64,000 nt of DNA, taken from Mesorhizobium tamadayense (GTDB lineage: Bacteria > Pseudomonadota > Alphaproteobacteria > Rhizobiales > Rhizobiaceae). Numbering within the stretch: position 1 is the first letter of the stretch; every line of letters begins with the position of its first letter. Shown piece after piece: positions 1-7,764 of this stretch. Both the position numbers and the translations under genes were made by a program. The notes beneath the pieces were generated by a model, which saw nothing but the letters and a program-made list of their open reading frames with translations, did no database searches and was not told where the DNA came from. The stretch is taken from contig NZ_RQXT01000033.1 of assembly GCF_003863365.1 (NCBI RefSeq), positions 1 through 64,000 on the forward strand. The letters run 5' to 3'.

Positions 1-70
1 GCAAGGGGGAGATTGGCAGCTTCGGCGCTGCACCCATTCTGCAACGTGGAAGATTGGCGAAAGCCGGCGC

Positions 71-145
71 GCAGTCCGATCTCACCCCCTTGTGGGGGAG
101 ATGGCCGGCAGGCCAGAGGGGGGCGCTGTCCCGCCGGCCTTTCAG
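71..145 (+). repeat. Dispersed Mesorhizobium-type intergenic repeat, copy 1
   Basis: This segment has the core GGGGGAGATGGCCGGCAGG followed by CCAGAGGGGGGCGCTGTCCC. The same core recurs, in both orientations, near 4340-4510, 9105-9160, 12875-13065, 22195-22360, 32195-32400 and 36445-36500. The AT-poor arms CCCCCTT/GGGGGAG can fold on themselves. It is always between genes, so it is treated as a non-coding dispersed element. Nothing else is recognised in bases 1-261 before thuA. Confidence 0.75.
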
Positions 146-261
146 ACTTCTTCGCGTCGACATGACGAAGCCGAAGGGTGAAAACGGCTTCCAATACTGG
201 CGCAAGACGTTATCTATGGCGCGGGGCGGCTCCACCCTCAACAATCATTCACGAGGACACC

Positions 262-1047
262 ATGACAATACGCGCTGTCGTCTGGGGCGAGAACATCCAT
301 GAGCGAACCAACGAGGTGGTGGCCGGCATCTATCCGGAAGGCATGCACGCCGCCGTCGCCAGCGCGCTGAATGCCGACAAGGCGATCTCCGCCTCGACCG
401 CGACGCTGGAGCAGCCGGAGCACGGGCTGCCGGAGGCGCGTCTCGCCGAGACCGACGTGCTCGTCTGGTGGGGCCACAAGGACCATGGCGCGGTGGCCGA
501 CGAGGTGGTCGAGCGCGTCGCCCGCCGCGTCTTCGAAGGCATGGGGCTGATCGTGCTCCATTCCGGCCATTTCTCGAAGATCTTCAAGCGGCTGATGGGC
601 ACGCCCTGCACGCTAAAATGGCGGGAGGCCGGCGAGCGCGAGCGGCTCTGGGTGACGAGCCCGAGCCATCCGATCGCGGAAGGCATCGGCGAGTTTTTCG
701 AGCTCGAGAATGAGGAGATGTATGGCGAGCAGTTCGCCGTGCCGGAGCCGCTCGAGACGGTTTTCATTTCCTGGTTCCAGGGCGGCGAGGTGTTCCGCTC
801 CGGCCTGACCTATCGCCGCGGCGCCGGCAACGTCTTCTACTTCCGTCCCGGCCACGAGACGTATCCGACCTACCACGACGCGACCGTGCACAAGGTGCTG
901 CGCAATGCGGTGAAGTGGGCGCACAATCCGCAAGGGTCGAAGCCGGCCATCCTCAACGCCCCCAACGTGCCGGTCGAGAAGGCGCTGGAGCCGATCGTCG
1001 AGCGCGGCGGCAAGCTGCATGCGGTCGGCGAGGCCGGCTTCCGCTAA
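262..1047 (+). CDS. thuA: ThuA-family trehalose/sugar utilisation protein
   Basis: A 261-residue cytoplasmic protein of the ThuA family, whose founding member acts in trehalose/maltose use in Sinorhizobium. The family has a glutamine-amidotransferase-like fold. Visible family features are VVWGENIHE at the N-terminus, DVLVWWGHKDHG near residue 75, LIVLHSGHFSK near 95, and FRPGHETYPTYHD near 195-207. The ATG at 262 is chosen because GAGG lies 8 bases upstream and the family similarity starts there. It is followed after 170 bases by a Gfo/Idh/MocA oxidoreductase on the same strand, the usual ThuA/ThuB pairing, so the two probably act on the same sugar. No sugar ABC transporter is seen in the window. 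The assignment to trehalose itself is inference. Confidence 0.85.
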   Translation: MTIRAVVWGENIHERTNEVVAGIYPEGMHAAVASALNADKAISASTATLEQPEHGLPEARLAETDVLVWWGHKDHGAVADEVVERVARRVFEGMGLIVLHSGHFSKIFKRLMGTPCTLKWREAGERERLWVTSPSHPIAEGIGEFFELENEEMYGEQFAVPEPLETVFISWFQGGEVFRSGLTYRRGAGNVFYFRPGHETYPTYHDATVHKVLRNAVKWAHNPQGSKPAILNAPNVPVEKALEPIVERGGKLHAVGEAGFR

Positions 1048-1048
1048 A

Positions 1049-1092
1049 GCAATTCCAGGAAAAGTGCCCAACGGTTTTCCGTCCGGAATTGC
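1049..1092. repeat. Palindromic intergenic repeat, first of a tandem pair
   Basis: A nested palindrome of 44 bases: GCAATTCC at 1049-1056 pairs with GGAATTGC at 1085-1092, and GGAAAA pairs with TTTTCC inside it. It begins two bases after the thuA stop. It is 41/44 identical to the next copy at 1106-1149. The type is common in rhizobial intergenic DNA. As RNA it would form a stable stem-loop between thuA and the next gene. Confidence 0.85.
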
Positions 1093-1105
1093 GACAAGCA
1101 AGAAA

Positions 1106-1149
1106 GCAATTCCAGGAAAAGTGCGCAGCGGTTTTCCGTCTGGAATTGC
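1106..1149. repeat. Palindromic intergenic repeat, second of a tandem pair
   Basis: The second copy of the 44-base palindrome, with a 57-base period from the first. GCAATTCC is at 1106-1113 and GGAATTGC at 1142-1149. The inner segment AAAAGTGCGCAGCGGTTT occurs again at 24158-24175, which supports a dispersed family. Confidence 0.85.
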
Positions 1150-1217
1150 GTGAAAATAACGATTAGACCACATCCGCCTATTTCATTGAATCGAACCAAT
1201 TCGCTCGGAGGGGCAAA

Positions 1218-2276
1218 ATGCGGCTTTTGATACTCGGTACCGGCTGGATGGCGCAGGAGCATGCCCGCCGCTTCAGCGCCATCGAAGGCGTCGACATCGT
1301 CGGCGCGGTCGATGTCGACCCGGCGCGCGTCGGCGAATACGCCGATGCCTACAAGATCCCCAAGCGCTTCACCTCGTTGGAGGCGGCGCTCGACTGGGGC
1401 GGTTTCGACGCGGTCGCCAATGTCACGCCCGACCGCATCCATCACCCGACCACCATGGCGCTGATTAACGCCGGCAAGCCGGTGCTGTGCGAAAAACCGC
1501 TGGCCGAGAATTTCGGCAAGGCCATCGAGATGGCCGCCGCCGCGGAGGCCGCCGGCATCGTCAACATGGTGAACCTCACTTACCGCAATGTCGCGCCCTT
1601 GCAGAAAGCCCGCCAGATGGTGCAGGCCGGCGAGATCGGCACGGTGCGCCATGTCGAAGCCTCTTATTTGCAGAGCTGGCTGGTGTCGAAATTCTGGGGC
1701 GACTGGCGCACCGATCCGAAGTGGCTGTGGCGGCTGTCGCGCAACCACGGCTCGAACGGCGTGCTGGGCGATGTCGGCATCCACATCCTCGATTTCGCGA
1801 GCTATGGCGCAGCCCTCGACATCGACCATGTCTTCTGCAGGCTGCGCGCCTTCGACAAGGCGCCGGGCAACCGTATCGGCGAGTACGAGCTCGACGCCAA
1901 TGACAGCTTCGCCATGACGCTCGACTTCGCCAACGGCGCCTTCGGCATGGTGCATGCCAGCCGCTGGGCGACCGGCCACCTCAACGAGCTCAGACTGCGC
2001 ATCTATGGCGACAAGGGCGGCATCGAGGTGGTGCACAATCTGAACGGCTCGCTGCTCAAGGCCTGTGTCGGCGGCAATGTCGAGAATGCCAAGTGGGAAG
2101 AGCTCGACGCCGGCACCGTGCCGACCAACTACCAGCGCTTCGTCGATGCGGTGAAGAGCGGCGTGCAGACCGAGCCGAACTTCCGCCACGCCGCGGGTCT
2201 GCAGAAGGTGCTGGACCTTGCCGTGGTGTCGGACGAGAAGCGCGCCGAGCTGAGGGCCCACGCGGACACGCAGTGA
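1218..2276 (+). CDS. thuB: Gfo/Idh/MocA-family oxidoreductase (ThuB-like)
   Basis: A 352-residue NAD(P)-dependent sugar or polyol dehydrogenase of the Gfo/Idh/MocA family. The N-terminal Rossmann domain starts with LILGTGWMA, an acidic residue follows in VGAVDVDP, and the catalytic-loop signature GKPVLCEKPLAEN lies near residues 90-102. The C-terminal substrate domain carries GVLGDVGIHILD near 180. The start at 1218 has GGAGGGG 6-12 bases upstream. ThuA-ThuB pairs are reported to oxidise disaccharides such as trehalose to 3-keto forms. The gene order here fits that, but substrate identity is inferred from context only. Confidence 0.8.
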   Translation: MRLLILGTGWMAQEHARRFSAIEGVDIVGAVDVDPARVGEYADAYKIPKRFTSLEAALDWGGFDAVANVTPDRIHHPTTMALINAGKPVLCEKPLAENFGKAIEMAAAAEAAGIVNMVNLTYRNVAPLQKARQMVQAGEIGTVRHVEASYLQSWLVSKFWGDWRTDPKWLWRLSRNHGSNGVLGDVGIHILDFASYGAALDIDHVFCRLRAFDKAPGNRIGEYELDANDSFAMTLDFANGAFGMVHASRWATGHLNELRLRIYGDKGGIEVVHNLNGSLLKACVGGNVENAKWEELDAGTVPTNYQRFVDAVKSGVQTEPNFRHAAGLQKVLDLAVVSDEKRAELRAHADTQ

Positions 2277-2421
2277 CGGTTGAGCGCTAAACTCCCTTCC
2301 TTGCGGATTCCTTGCGGGGGAGATTGGCGGTTTCCGCGCACAATTCTTTCAATGATTTCTTGAAGCGTGGACGGACCGTTTCGTGGTTTGATGCGGCCAC
2401 GAATTCGGGAGGGAGGCTTCA

Positions 2422-3414
2422 TTGACCGATTACATCGCGTTGCCGAAGGCAGAAGTGCACATCCACGTCGAGGGCTGCTTCGAGGCCGACGACGTGATCA
2501 GGAATTGCCAGGAGGCCGGCATTCCGCTGCGCGCGCCGCGCGACAGGCTCTTCGAGGCGCACGACCTGAAGAGCTTCCTCGAGATGCTCGACTGGCTATG
2601 CGGCACGTTCCGCACACGTGAGCAACTGGCCATCACCGCTTACAAGTTTGCGCGGCGAATGGCCAAAAGCGGCGTGCGTTACGCCGACGTCATCGTCAAC
2701 CCGACCCACTGGCCGCACTGGCACAGCAACATCCCCGGGATGATCAACGCGTTCGATGCAGGGTTCGCGGCCGCCGAGCAGGATGGATACCCGCCGGTCG
2801 GGCTTTGCGTCAGCCTCTTGCGCACCCAGTCGGCCGAAGACGCGATCGAGCTGGTGGAACTGTTGAGCAGGATCAGGCACCCGCGCGTCGTTGCCCTCTC
2901 GATCGACGGAAACGAAGCGGCGGCCGGCCGCACTGGCCCGCGCTTCGCCGAGGCGTTCCGCCGCGCCGCGGCGGCCGGATTGCGGCGGACCGTCCATGCC
3001 GGCGAGTCGAGCGGTCCCGAAGGCGTCCGCGATGCAATCGAATTGCTTGGCGCCGACCGCATCGACCATGGTGTGCGGGCGATCGAGGAGCCGGCTCTGG
3101 TCGACCTGCTTGCGCAGAGACGGATTCCTCTTGGCGTCTGCCCGATCTCGAACGTCGCGCTCGGCGTCTATCCGTCGCTTGCCGAACATCCGATCGACGC
3201 CCTGCGCAAGGCCGGTGTGCCCGTCTCGATCAACACCGACGATCCTGCGCTGCTCGACACGACGCTCGAAGCCTCTTACGCCGCCTGCGCCGACACCTTT
3301 GGCTGGAACAGCGAAACCATCCGCCAGCTCGCCGCGACCTCGGTGCATGCTAGCTACGCCAATCCTGCGCTAAAGGCGCAGATACTGGCGGATTTGGCGG
3401 TCTGGCGGGCCTGA
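2422..3414 (+). CDS. add: Adenosine deaminase family protein
   Basis: A 330-residue metal-dependent amidohydrolase of the adenosine/adenine deaminase family, in purine salvage. Metal ligands are visible: the N-terminal HxH in KAEVHIHVEG (His13, His15), HAGES near residue 193, the catalytic IDHGVRAIEE near 212, and NTDDPALLDTTL near 270. The start is TTG at 2422, preceded by the strong site GGGAGGGAGG. It stands alone between the thuAB-like pair and a convergent BKACE gene. Whether it prefers adenosine, adenine or a modified base cannot be told from the motifs. Confidence 0.85.
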   Translation: MTDYIALPKAEVHIHVEGCFEADDVIRNCQEAGIPLRAPRDRLFEAHDLKSFLEMLDWLCGTFRTREQLAITAYKFARRMAKSGVRYADVIVNPTHWPHWHSNIPGMINAFDAGFAAAEQDGYPPVGLCVSLLRTQSAEDAIELVELLSRIRHPRVVALSIDGNEAAAGRTGPRFAEAFRRAAAAGLRRTVHAGESSGPEGVRDAIELLGADRIDHGVRAIEEPALVDLLAQRRIPLGVCPISNVALGVYPSLAEHPIDALRKAGVPVSINTDDPALLDTTLEASYAACADTFGWNSETIRQLAATSVHASYANPALKAQILADLAVWRA

Positions 3415-3496
3415 CAAAGCTCGACTTCTCGGTGTCTCGGAGAAGCAGGTTGGCGTTCTACGGCGCCCCCTCTGTTCTGCCGACGCGGCCAGGCAT

Positions 3497-4219
3497 CTAC
3501 CCGGTGCGATAAATCCCTATCGCCGCCCGTACCAGTGCCGCATTCCCGTCGGCGACACTCCCGTCCGGCAATTCCTTGCCGTCCTCCAGCCCAACCCGGG
3601 TTGAAAACTTCCGCGCCGCCGCGCGCTCGACGAAGGGCCACACGGTCGCGTCCTCGCCATGCAGCAGGATCGAGCGCCGGATGCCCTCGCGCTGCAGCAC
3701 CTTTTCGATGCCGTCGGCGACGGCAAAAGCCTCGTCCTGCGCCTGCTCGGAAATCTCGATCAGTACGCGCAGCACCCGCCTGCCATGGTCGAGGCTGGCG
3801 AGCCGCAAGGCGTCGCCGATCGATGCAAGCCCGGCCTCAATGCCGACGCCTCGGCCACGCAAGGTCTCCATCACTTCGGGCGCCGCCGCCTCGCTGAGGT
3901 TGACCGAGGCGTAGTCGGGCAGTTCATTCCAGCCGGCGATGGCCGCAAGCGTGCGCCTGTCGTCCTTCTCGATCCAGGCGCCGGTGGAGACGCCGATCAG
4001 CGTGCCGGGGCAGGCACGGCGCAGCGCCGCCACCGTCCGGTCCATCGTTTCCGGGGCGAGGCTTTCCCGGCCGTCGGCGCCGCGCGCGTGCACATGCAAC
4101 TCGGCCGCACCCGCCGCGATCGAGGCCGCGCCCTCGCGCGCCATGGCGTTCGCGTCGAGGGGGAGCGCCGGATGGAAGTCGGCGGGACGGGCGCCGTTGA
4201 TGCAGGCCTGGACGATCAT
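3497..4219 (-). CDS. 3-keto-5-aminohexanoate cleavage enzyme family (BKACE, DUF849)
   Basis: A 240-residue TIM-barrel protein of the beta-keto acid cleavage enzyme family. These Zn enzymes transfer part of a beta-keto acid to acetyl-CoA. The N-terminal motif MIVQACINGARP, the metal-binding AELHVHARG near residue 45, PDYASVNLSEA near 105 and TRVGLEDGKELPDG near the C-terminus are characteristic. The ATG at 4219 is preferred over one 28 codons upstream, because the family starts at this residue and AGGA precedes it. It is short against the 270-310 residues usual in the family, and the substrate is unknown. Confidence 0.8.
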   Translation of the reverse strand: MIVQACINGARPADFHPALPLDANAMAREGAASIAAGAAELHVHARGADGRESLAPETMDRTVAALRRACPGTLIGVSTGAWIEKDDRRTLAAIAGWNELPDYASVNLSEAAAPEVMETLRGRGVGIEAGLASIGDALRLASLDHGRRVLRVLIEISEQAQDEAFAVADGIEKVLQREGIRRSILLHGEDATVWPFVERAAARKFSTRVGLEDGKELPDGSVADGNAALVRAAIGIYRTG

Positions 4220-4329
4220 GCGATGGCGATCCTGTTGCAATGCGAGTCTAGCGCAAGCAGGGCAAAGCGGAAACGGCCACTGGTCAGGATTGCTGACAGG
4301 CATCCGTTGTCGCCGTGATCTTCAGCGCC

Positions 4330-4515
4330 GCGATCCTTCGCACCCCCTCTGGCCTGCCGGCCATTTCCCCCGCAAGGCGGGAGATCAGCAGCTCCGGCGC
4401 CCGGCCATCTTCCTGCGACGCCGGAGATTGGCGAAAGCAAACACGACGTCCAATCTCCCCCCTTGGGGGGAGATGCCCGGCAGGGCAGAGGGGGGTGCCT
4501 CGCGAAGACGCTGGT
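4330..4515. repeat. Dispersed repeat, two inverted copies
   Basis: Two copies of the dispersed core face each other. The left copy reads in reverse (CCCCCTCTGGCCTGCCGGCC), the right one forward (GGGGGGAGATGCCCGGCAGG). The inner part contains GGAGATTGGCGAAAGC, also seen near position 50. The pair could fold into a long imperfect hairpin, and it separates the BKACE gene from the permease chimera. No gene is visible in it. Confidence 0.75.
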
Positions 4516-4518
4516 AGC

Positions 4519-6093
4519 CTACCTCGCCGCCCGCCTCACCATCGCCGCCCCCATCGCCGCCAAGCTCCCGATCAGCACCGACAAGACCCCTGCCGGCAGC
4601 TCCGTCGGCGCAAACACAACGCGTCCGGTCCAGTCGGCGAATACCACCAGCACCGCCCCCGTTATCGCCGCGCCGATCAGTTGCGGACCGGCGCGGCGCA
4701 AGTCCATCAGCCCGGCCAGATGCGGCGCAAGCAGCCCGACTGAGCTCATCGGGCCGACGACCAGCGCCGCGGCCGCCGTCGTGATCGCCGCCAGCGCCAG
4801 CACCGCCAGTCGCGCGGCGCGCAGCGGAATGCCGAGGCTGGTCGCGATGCCGGCGCCGAGCGGCAGGATCTCCAGCCAGCGGCAGGCAAGCACCGAGAGC
4901 GCCAGCCCGGCGAGGCCGGCGCAGAGCACGACGATCGCGAAATGGAGCTCGACCCAATAAGTCGATCCGCTCAGCCAGGTGAGCACCTGGCCCGAGCGCG
5001 GATCGCCAAGCGCGAGAAACAGCAGGCTCGACGCATCCAGCAGGGCGGTGATGGCAATGCCGGTAAGCAGCAGCCGCTCCGGCGTGAAGCCGCGGTCGAG
5101 GCCGAGCAGCAGGATCGCGCCGGTGACCGTCAACGCGCCGACTGTCGCGCCAAGAAGCTGCAGCCCGGCGCTGGCATCGGCAAAGATGAGCAGCACCGCG
5201 ATCGATCCCATGGCGACGCCGCCGCCGATGCCGAGGATTTCCGGGCTCGCCATCGGGTTGGCGAACAGGCGCTGGACGAGGCAGCCGGCGACGCCGAGCC
5301 CGAGGCCAGAGCCACAGGCAGCGATGACGCGCGGCAGGCGCCAGGCAAAAGCCTCCGGATAAAGACCGAAGCCGTCGGGCGCGCGGCCGAGGAGGAAGGC
5401 GAGAGCAAGCACAAGAGCGAGCGCGATGGCCAGACCGGCAAGCACGACCATCGGCCGCCTTGCGCTGCCGCCGCCAAGACGAGTGGCGATCCCTCCGCCC
5501 GTCTCCAGCATCAGGCGCGGCACGCGGCGCAGCAAGAGGATCAGCATCGGCGCGCCGATCAGCGCGGTGACGGCGCCGGTCGGCAGGTTCGCCGCCTGGT
5601 CGGGCGGCAGGCGCTGGATGAGCTGGTCGACGAGGAGCACGAGGGCAGCGCCCGCCAGCGGCGCGGCGACCTTCCAGGTGGCGAAACCGTCGCTCGACTG
5701 CAATTGCAGACCGTCGAGGAAGTAGCTGCTGACCTGCGAGGAGAAGCCGCGGATCAGGAACCAGTCATTGCGCGTGTCGTTGCCGAAGGTTTCCGAGCGG
5801 ATGCCCGGCGAATAGCGCGTGGCTTCGACCACGCTGCGCGCGGCCTGGTCCTCGATCTGCCGGCTGCCGACGACGCTCACCGCTTGCGGTGTCTTCTCCA
5901 GCGGCTGGTCGGATTTGCCGGCGCCGGCGTCTTTCTTGGCCTTGTAGCCGTCGAAGTCGGCGCTGCCGTTGCCGGCCTCTCCTTCGATCTCGATCGGCGC
6001 CAGCACGTCCTGTTTCTCCTGTGCCAACGCATGTGGCGCATGCAGGAAAGTCGTTGCCAGCAAAAGCCCTGCCAGAACGCGCCGATTGGCCAT
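4519..6093 (-). CDS. Chimera: TonB-receptor N-terminus fused in frame to FhuB-like FecCD permease
   Basis: A 524-residue reading frame made of two unrelated pieces. Residues 1 to about 142 are the start of a TonB-dependent siderophore receptor: a signal peptide ending in HALAQ, a TonB-box-like DVLAPIEIEG, and plug motifs KTPQAVSVVGS, RGFSSQVSSYFLDGLQ and GFATWKV. From about residue 143 it continues as an FhuB-type iron-siderophore permease: the last ~60 residues of the first FecCD half (GAVTALIGAPM), then a whole second half with RLPRVIAACGSGLGLGVAGC, FANPMASPEILGIGGG and GPMSSVGLLAPHLAG. The junction lies near 5667. The receptor barrel and most of the first permease half are absent. Real FhuB proteins are about 660 residues. 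It probably results from a deletion within a siderophore locus and is unlikely to work as either parent. An assembly join cannot be excluded. Confidence 0.8.
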   Translation of the reverse strand: MANRRVLAGLLLATTFLHAPHALAQEKQDVLAPIEIEGEAGNGSADFDGYKAKKDAGAGKSDQPLEKTPQAVSVVGSRQIEDQAARSVVEATRYSPGIRSETFGNDTRNDWFLIRGFSSQVSSYFLDGLQLQSSDGFATWKVAAPLAGAALVLLVDQLIQRLPPDQAANLPTGAVTALIGAPMLILLLRRVPRLMLETGGGIATRLGGGSARRPMVVLAGLAIALALVLALAFLLGRAPDGFGLYPEAFAWRLPRVIAACGSGLGLGVAGCLVQRLFANPMASPEILGIGGGVAMGSIAVLLIFADASAGLQLLGATVGALTVTGAILLLGLDRGFTPERLLLTGIAITALLDASSLLFLALGDPRSGQVLTWLSGSTYWVELHFAIVVLCAGLAGLALSVLACRWLEILPLGAGIATSLGIPLRAARLAVLALAAITTAAAALVVGPMSSVGLLAPHLAGLMDLRRAGPQLIGAAITGAVLVVFADWTGRVVFAPTELPAGVLSVLIGSLAAMGAAMVRRAAR

Positions 6094-6139
6094 TGCGAAA
6101 TCCCCATCTCGAAAAAGCCGGGGGCAGCGCTATGCAAGA

Positions 6140-6154
6140 TGAGTAAAATAGTCA
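6140..6154 (-). promoter_or_regulatory. Candidate RirA-type iron-responsive operator (TGA-N9-TCA)
   Basis: The minus strand reads TGACTATTTTACTCA, which fits the TGA-N9-TCA pattern of rhizobial iron-responsive operators bound by RirA. It lies about 47 bases upstream of the receptor/permease chimera, where iron control of a siderophore receptor is expected. The pattern is short, so the support comes from position and context. Confidence 0.55.
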
Positions 6155-6643
6155 ACTTTTAATTTGTCGGGCAAAACGAGGCGGCGGGGGAGGTTTGCTG
6201 ATCTCCCCCCGATCAGCAGGGCTGGCTCTACCCAGATGCTCCGCCCGCAGCTTCTCTTTCATCGGCGCTAGGGCCGGCTCGCCGCCGGCCGCGAGGTCAT
6301 TGGCGACCCGAGCCAGCTCGTCGTCCGCCTTGCGATATTTGCTGCCCCAGGCGCCAAGCGTCGCCAGCACCGGCAACAGATCGATGCCGGCCTCGGTCAG
6401 CCGGTAGATCGCCTTCAGCCCGTGGGTCGGATCGTCGCTGCGGGTGAGGATGCCTTCGCCCTGCAATGTCTGCAGCCGCTCGGCGAGCGTCCGCGACGAG
6501 ATGCCTTCGTCCGATTGCAGGAATTCGCGAAAATGCCTTTTCCCGGCGAAGACAAGGTCGCGGATGATGAGCAGCGTCCATCGGTCGCCGATGAGCTCGA
6601 GCGACAGGCTGATCGGGCAGCCGGACCTTTCCCTGGTCGACAT
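6152..6643 (-). CDS. HxlR-family transcriptional regulator
   Basis: A 163-residue winged-helix regulator of the HxlR (DUF24) family. Typical motifs are CPISLSLELIGDRWTLLIIRDL at residues 8-29, HFREFLQSDEGISSRTLAERL near 37-57, and a wing region ending YRLTEAG near 80. The start at 6643 is chosen because the family begins there and because the palindrome at 6660-6673 then lies in the promoter. An ATG at 6685 would add 14 residues. It is divergent from a DHFR-domain reductase, the classical arrangement for an HxlR regulator and its target. The C-terminus ends in an unusual proline run. The 3' end overlaps the RirA-type site of the next gene. Confidence 0.85.
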   Translation of the reverse strand: MSTRERSGCPISLSLELIGDRWTLLIIRDLVFAGKRHFREFLQSDEGISSRTLAERLQTLQGEGILTRSDDPTHGLKAIYRLTEAGIDLLPVLATLGAWGSKYRKADDELARVANDLAAGGEPALAPMKEKLRAEHLGRASPADRGEISKPPPPPRFARQIKS

Positions 6644-6659
6644 AAAGGTGGTTCCATTT

Positions 6660-6673
6660 GTAAATCGCTTTAC
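6660..6673. promoter_or_regulatory. Candidate HxlR operator, inverted repeat GTAAA-N4-TTTAC
   Basis: GTAAATCGCTTTAC has perfect 5-base arms. A second GTAAATCG half-site lies at 6714-6721, also between the divergent HxlR and reductase genes. HxlR dimers bind palindromes in such divergent promoters, so these are the best candidates for its binding sites. Confidence 0.5.
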
Positions 6674-6749
6674 TATTGACACCATTCTCCTTGCGCGTCA
6701 AATGATCCCAAAAGTAAATCGTTCGGGGAAACATGAGGAGGACCGCGCA

Positions 6750-7337
6750 ATGAAGAAGCTCATCTTGCAAATGCAGATCTCGGTCGACGGCTTCGTCGGC
6801 GCCGATGCACACCATCGCTGGCAGCTTTGGGAATGGGGCGACGAGAGCGACTGGGATGCCGAGCTGAAAGCGGACTTCAACGCCGTGTTCGAAGCCATCG
6901 ACACCATCTTGCTCAGCCGCAAGATGGCCGGGGAGGGCTATCTGAACCACTGGGGCAATGCGGCAAGGAAATTTCCACAGGACCGCTTCTACGCTTTCGC
7001 CCAGCGCATCGTCGAAGCTGAGAAGGTGGTGCTGAGCGCCAGGCTGAAGGCCTCGCGGTGGGAGCGCGCGCGGGTCGCCGGCGGCGAACTCGCGCGTGAG
7101 GTCAGCGCCCTCAAGACTGGTGAGGGCGGCGACATCGCCGCCTTCGGCGGTGCCGGCTTCGCCTCGGCGCTGATCGCCGCCGGGCTGGTCGACGAGTTCC
7201 AGCTCTTCATCAATCCGGCGGTGCTGGGCAGCGGCCGCCGCATCTTCGATCAGGGTGGCTTCGGCAGGCTGAAGCTCATCAGCTCGAAAGCCTATGCCTG
7301 CGGCATGGTGGTGAACCGCTACGCGCCGGCCGGGTGA
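6750..7337 (+). CDS. Dihydrofolate reductase family protein (RibD C-terminal domain)
   Basis: A 195-residue protein with the RibD_C/DHFR-like fold, a NAD(P)H-dependent reductase family often misnamed after DHFR. The N-terminus KKLILQMQISVDGFVG is the family signature. DTILLSRKMAGEGYLNHW lies near residue 50, and the cofactor-binding GGDIAAFGGAGFASALIAAGLVDEF near 125-150 is followed by INPAVLGSGRRIF. The start has GAGGAGG 9 bases upstream. Its divergent partner is the HxlR regulator, which probably controls it. The true substrate is unknown. Confidence 0.85.
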   Translation: MKKLILQMQISVDGFVGADAHHRWQLWEWGDESDWDAELKADFNAVFEAIDTILLSRKMAGEGYLNHWGNAARKFPQDRFYAFAQRIVEAEKVVLSARLKASRWERARVAGGELAREVSALKTGEGGDIAAFGGAGFASALIAAGLVDEFQLFINPAVLGSGRRIFDQGGFGRLKLISSKAYACGMVVNRYAPAG

Positions 7338-7424
7338 GGACCTGAATCAATCCGGCAGCGCGCCGTCTCAACCGCTTGTTCGCTCGCCTTTTCCAGGCCG
7401 ACGGCGTGCCGTCGGTGTTCTGCC

Positions 7425-7622
7425 TCACCCGCCAGGACGCGACTGCAGCGCGTTGGTTTTTCGACACCCGGCTTCATCATTGGCCGCGGCCGTGAACCGC
7501 TGGGCTTCATGCGACGTCAGGCCGATGAGCACGCGCCCGGCATGTTCGGCGGGCTGGTCATTGGTCGTATCAAACACCGCCCAGCTCTGATGGGGCGGCT
7601 CCTGCACCGCTACGAATCTCAT
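7425..7622 (-). CDS. Small conserved-type hypothetical protein
   Basis: A 65-residue protein starting RFVAVQEPPHQSWAVFDT, with a regular codon pattern and a G-rich site just upstream of the ATG. The segment VLIGLTSHEAQRFTAAANDEA looks like a short helix with alanine-rich sides. I recall similar short proteins in rhizobia, but no function is known to me. It lies alone between the DHFR-family gene and the peroxidase. Confidence 0.5.
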   Translation of the reverse strand: MRFVAVQEPPHQSWAVFDTTNDQPAEHAGRVLIGLTSHEAQRFTAAANDEAGCRKTNALQSRPGG

Positions 7623-7764
7623 TTGAGCCCCCGCTCTGAAGAGATGCTAATGTAGCAGATGCTTTCTGGCCGCCTGTGAAAGAGGCCACACAAACAAGAC
7701 GTGTCCACCGATTATTTTGACCGGAGGGAAAGTCTGCCGGTCTGCGGCGCGCTTTGAGCCGCCC

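Noticed and set aside
3425..3445. CTTCTC/GAGAAG hairpin between convergent add and BKACE genes
   Set aside because: The stem is only 6 pairs and has no T-run, so it is not called as a terminator.
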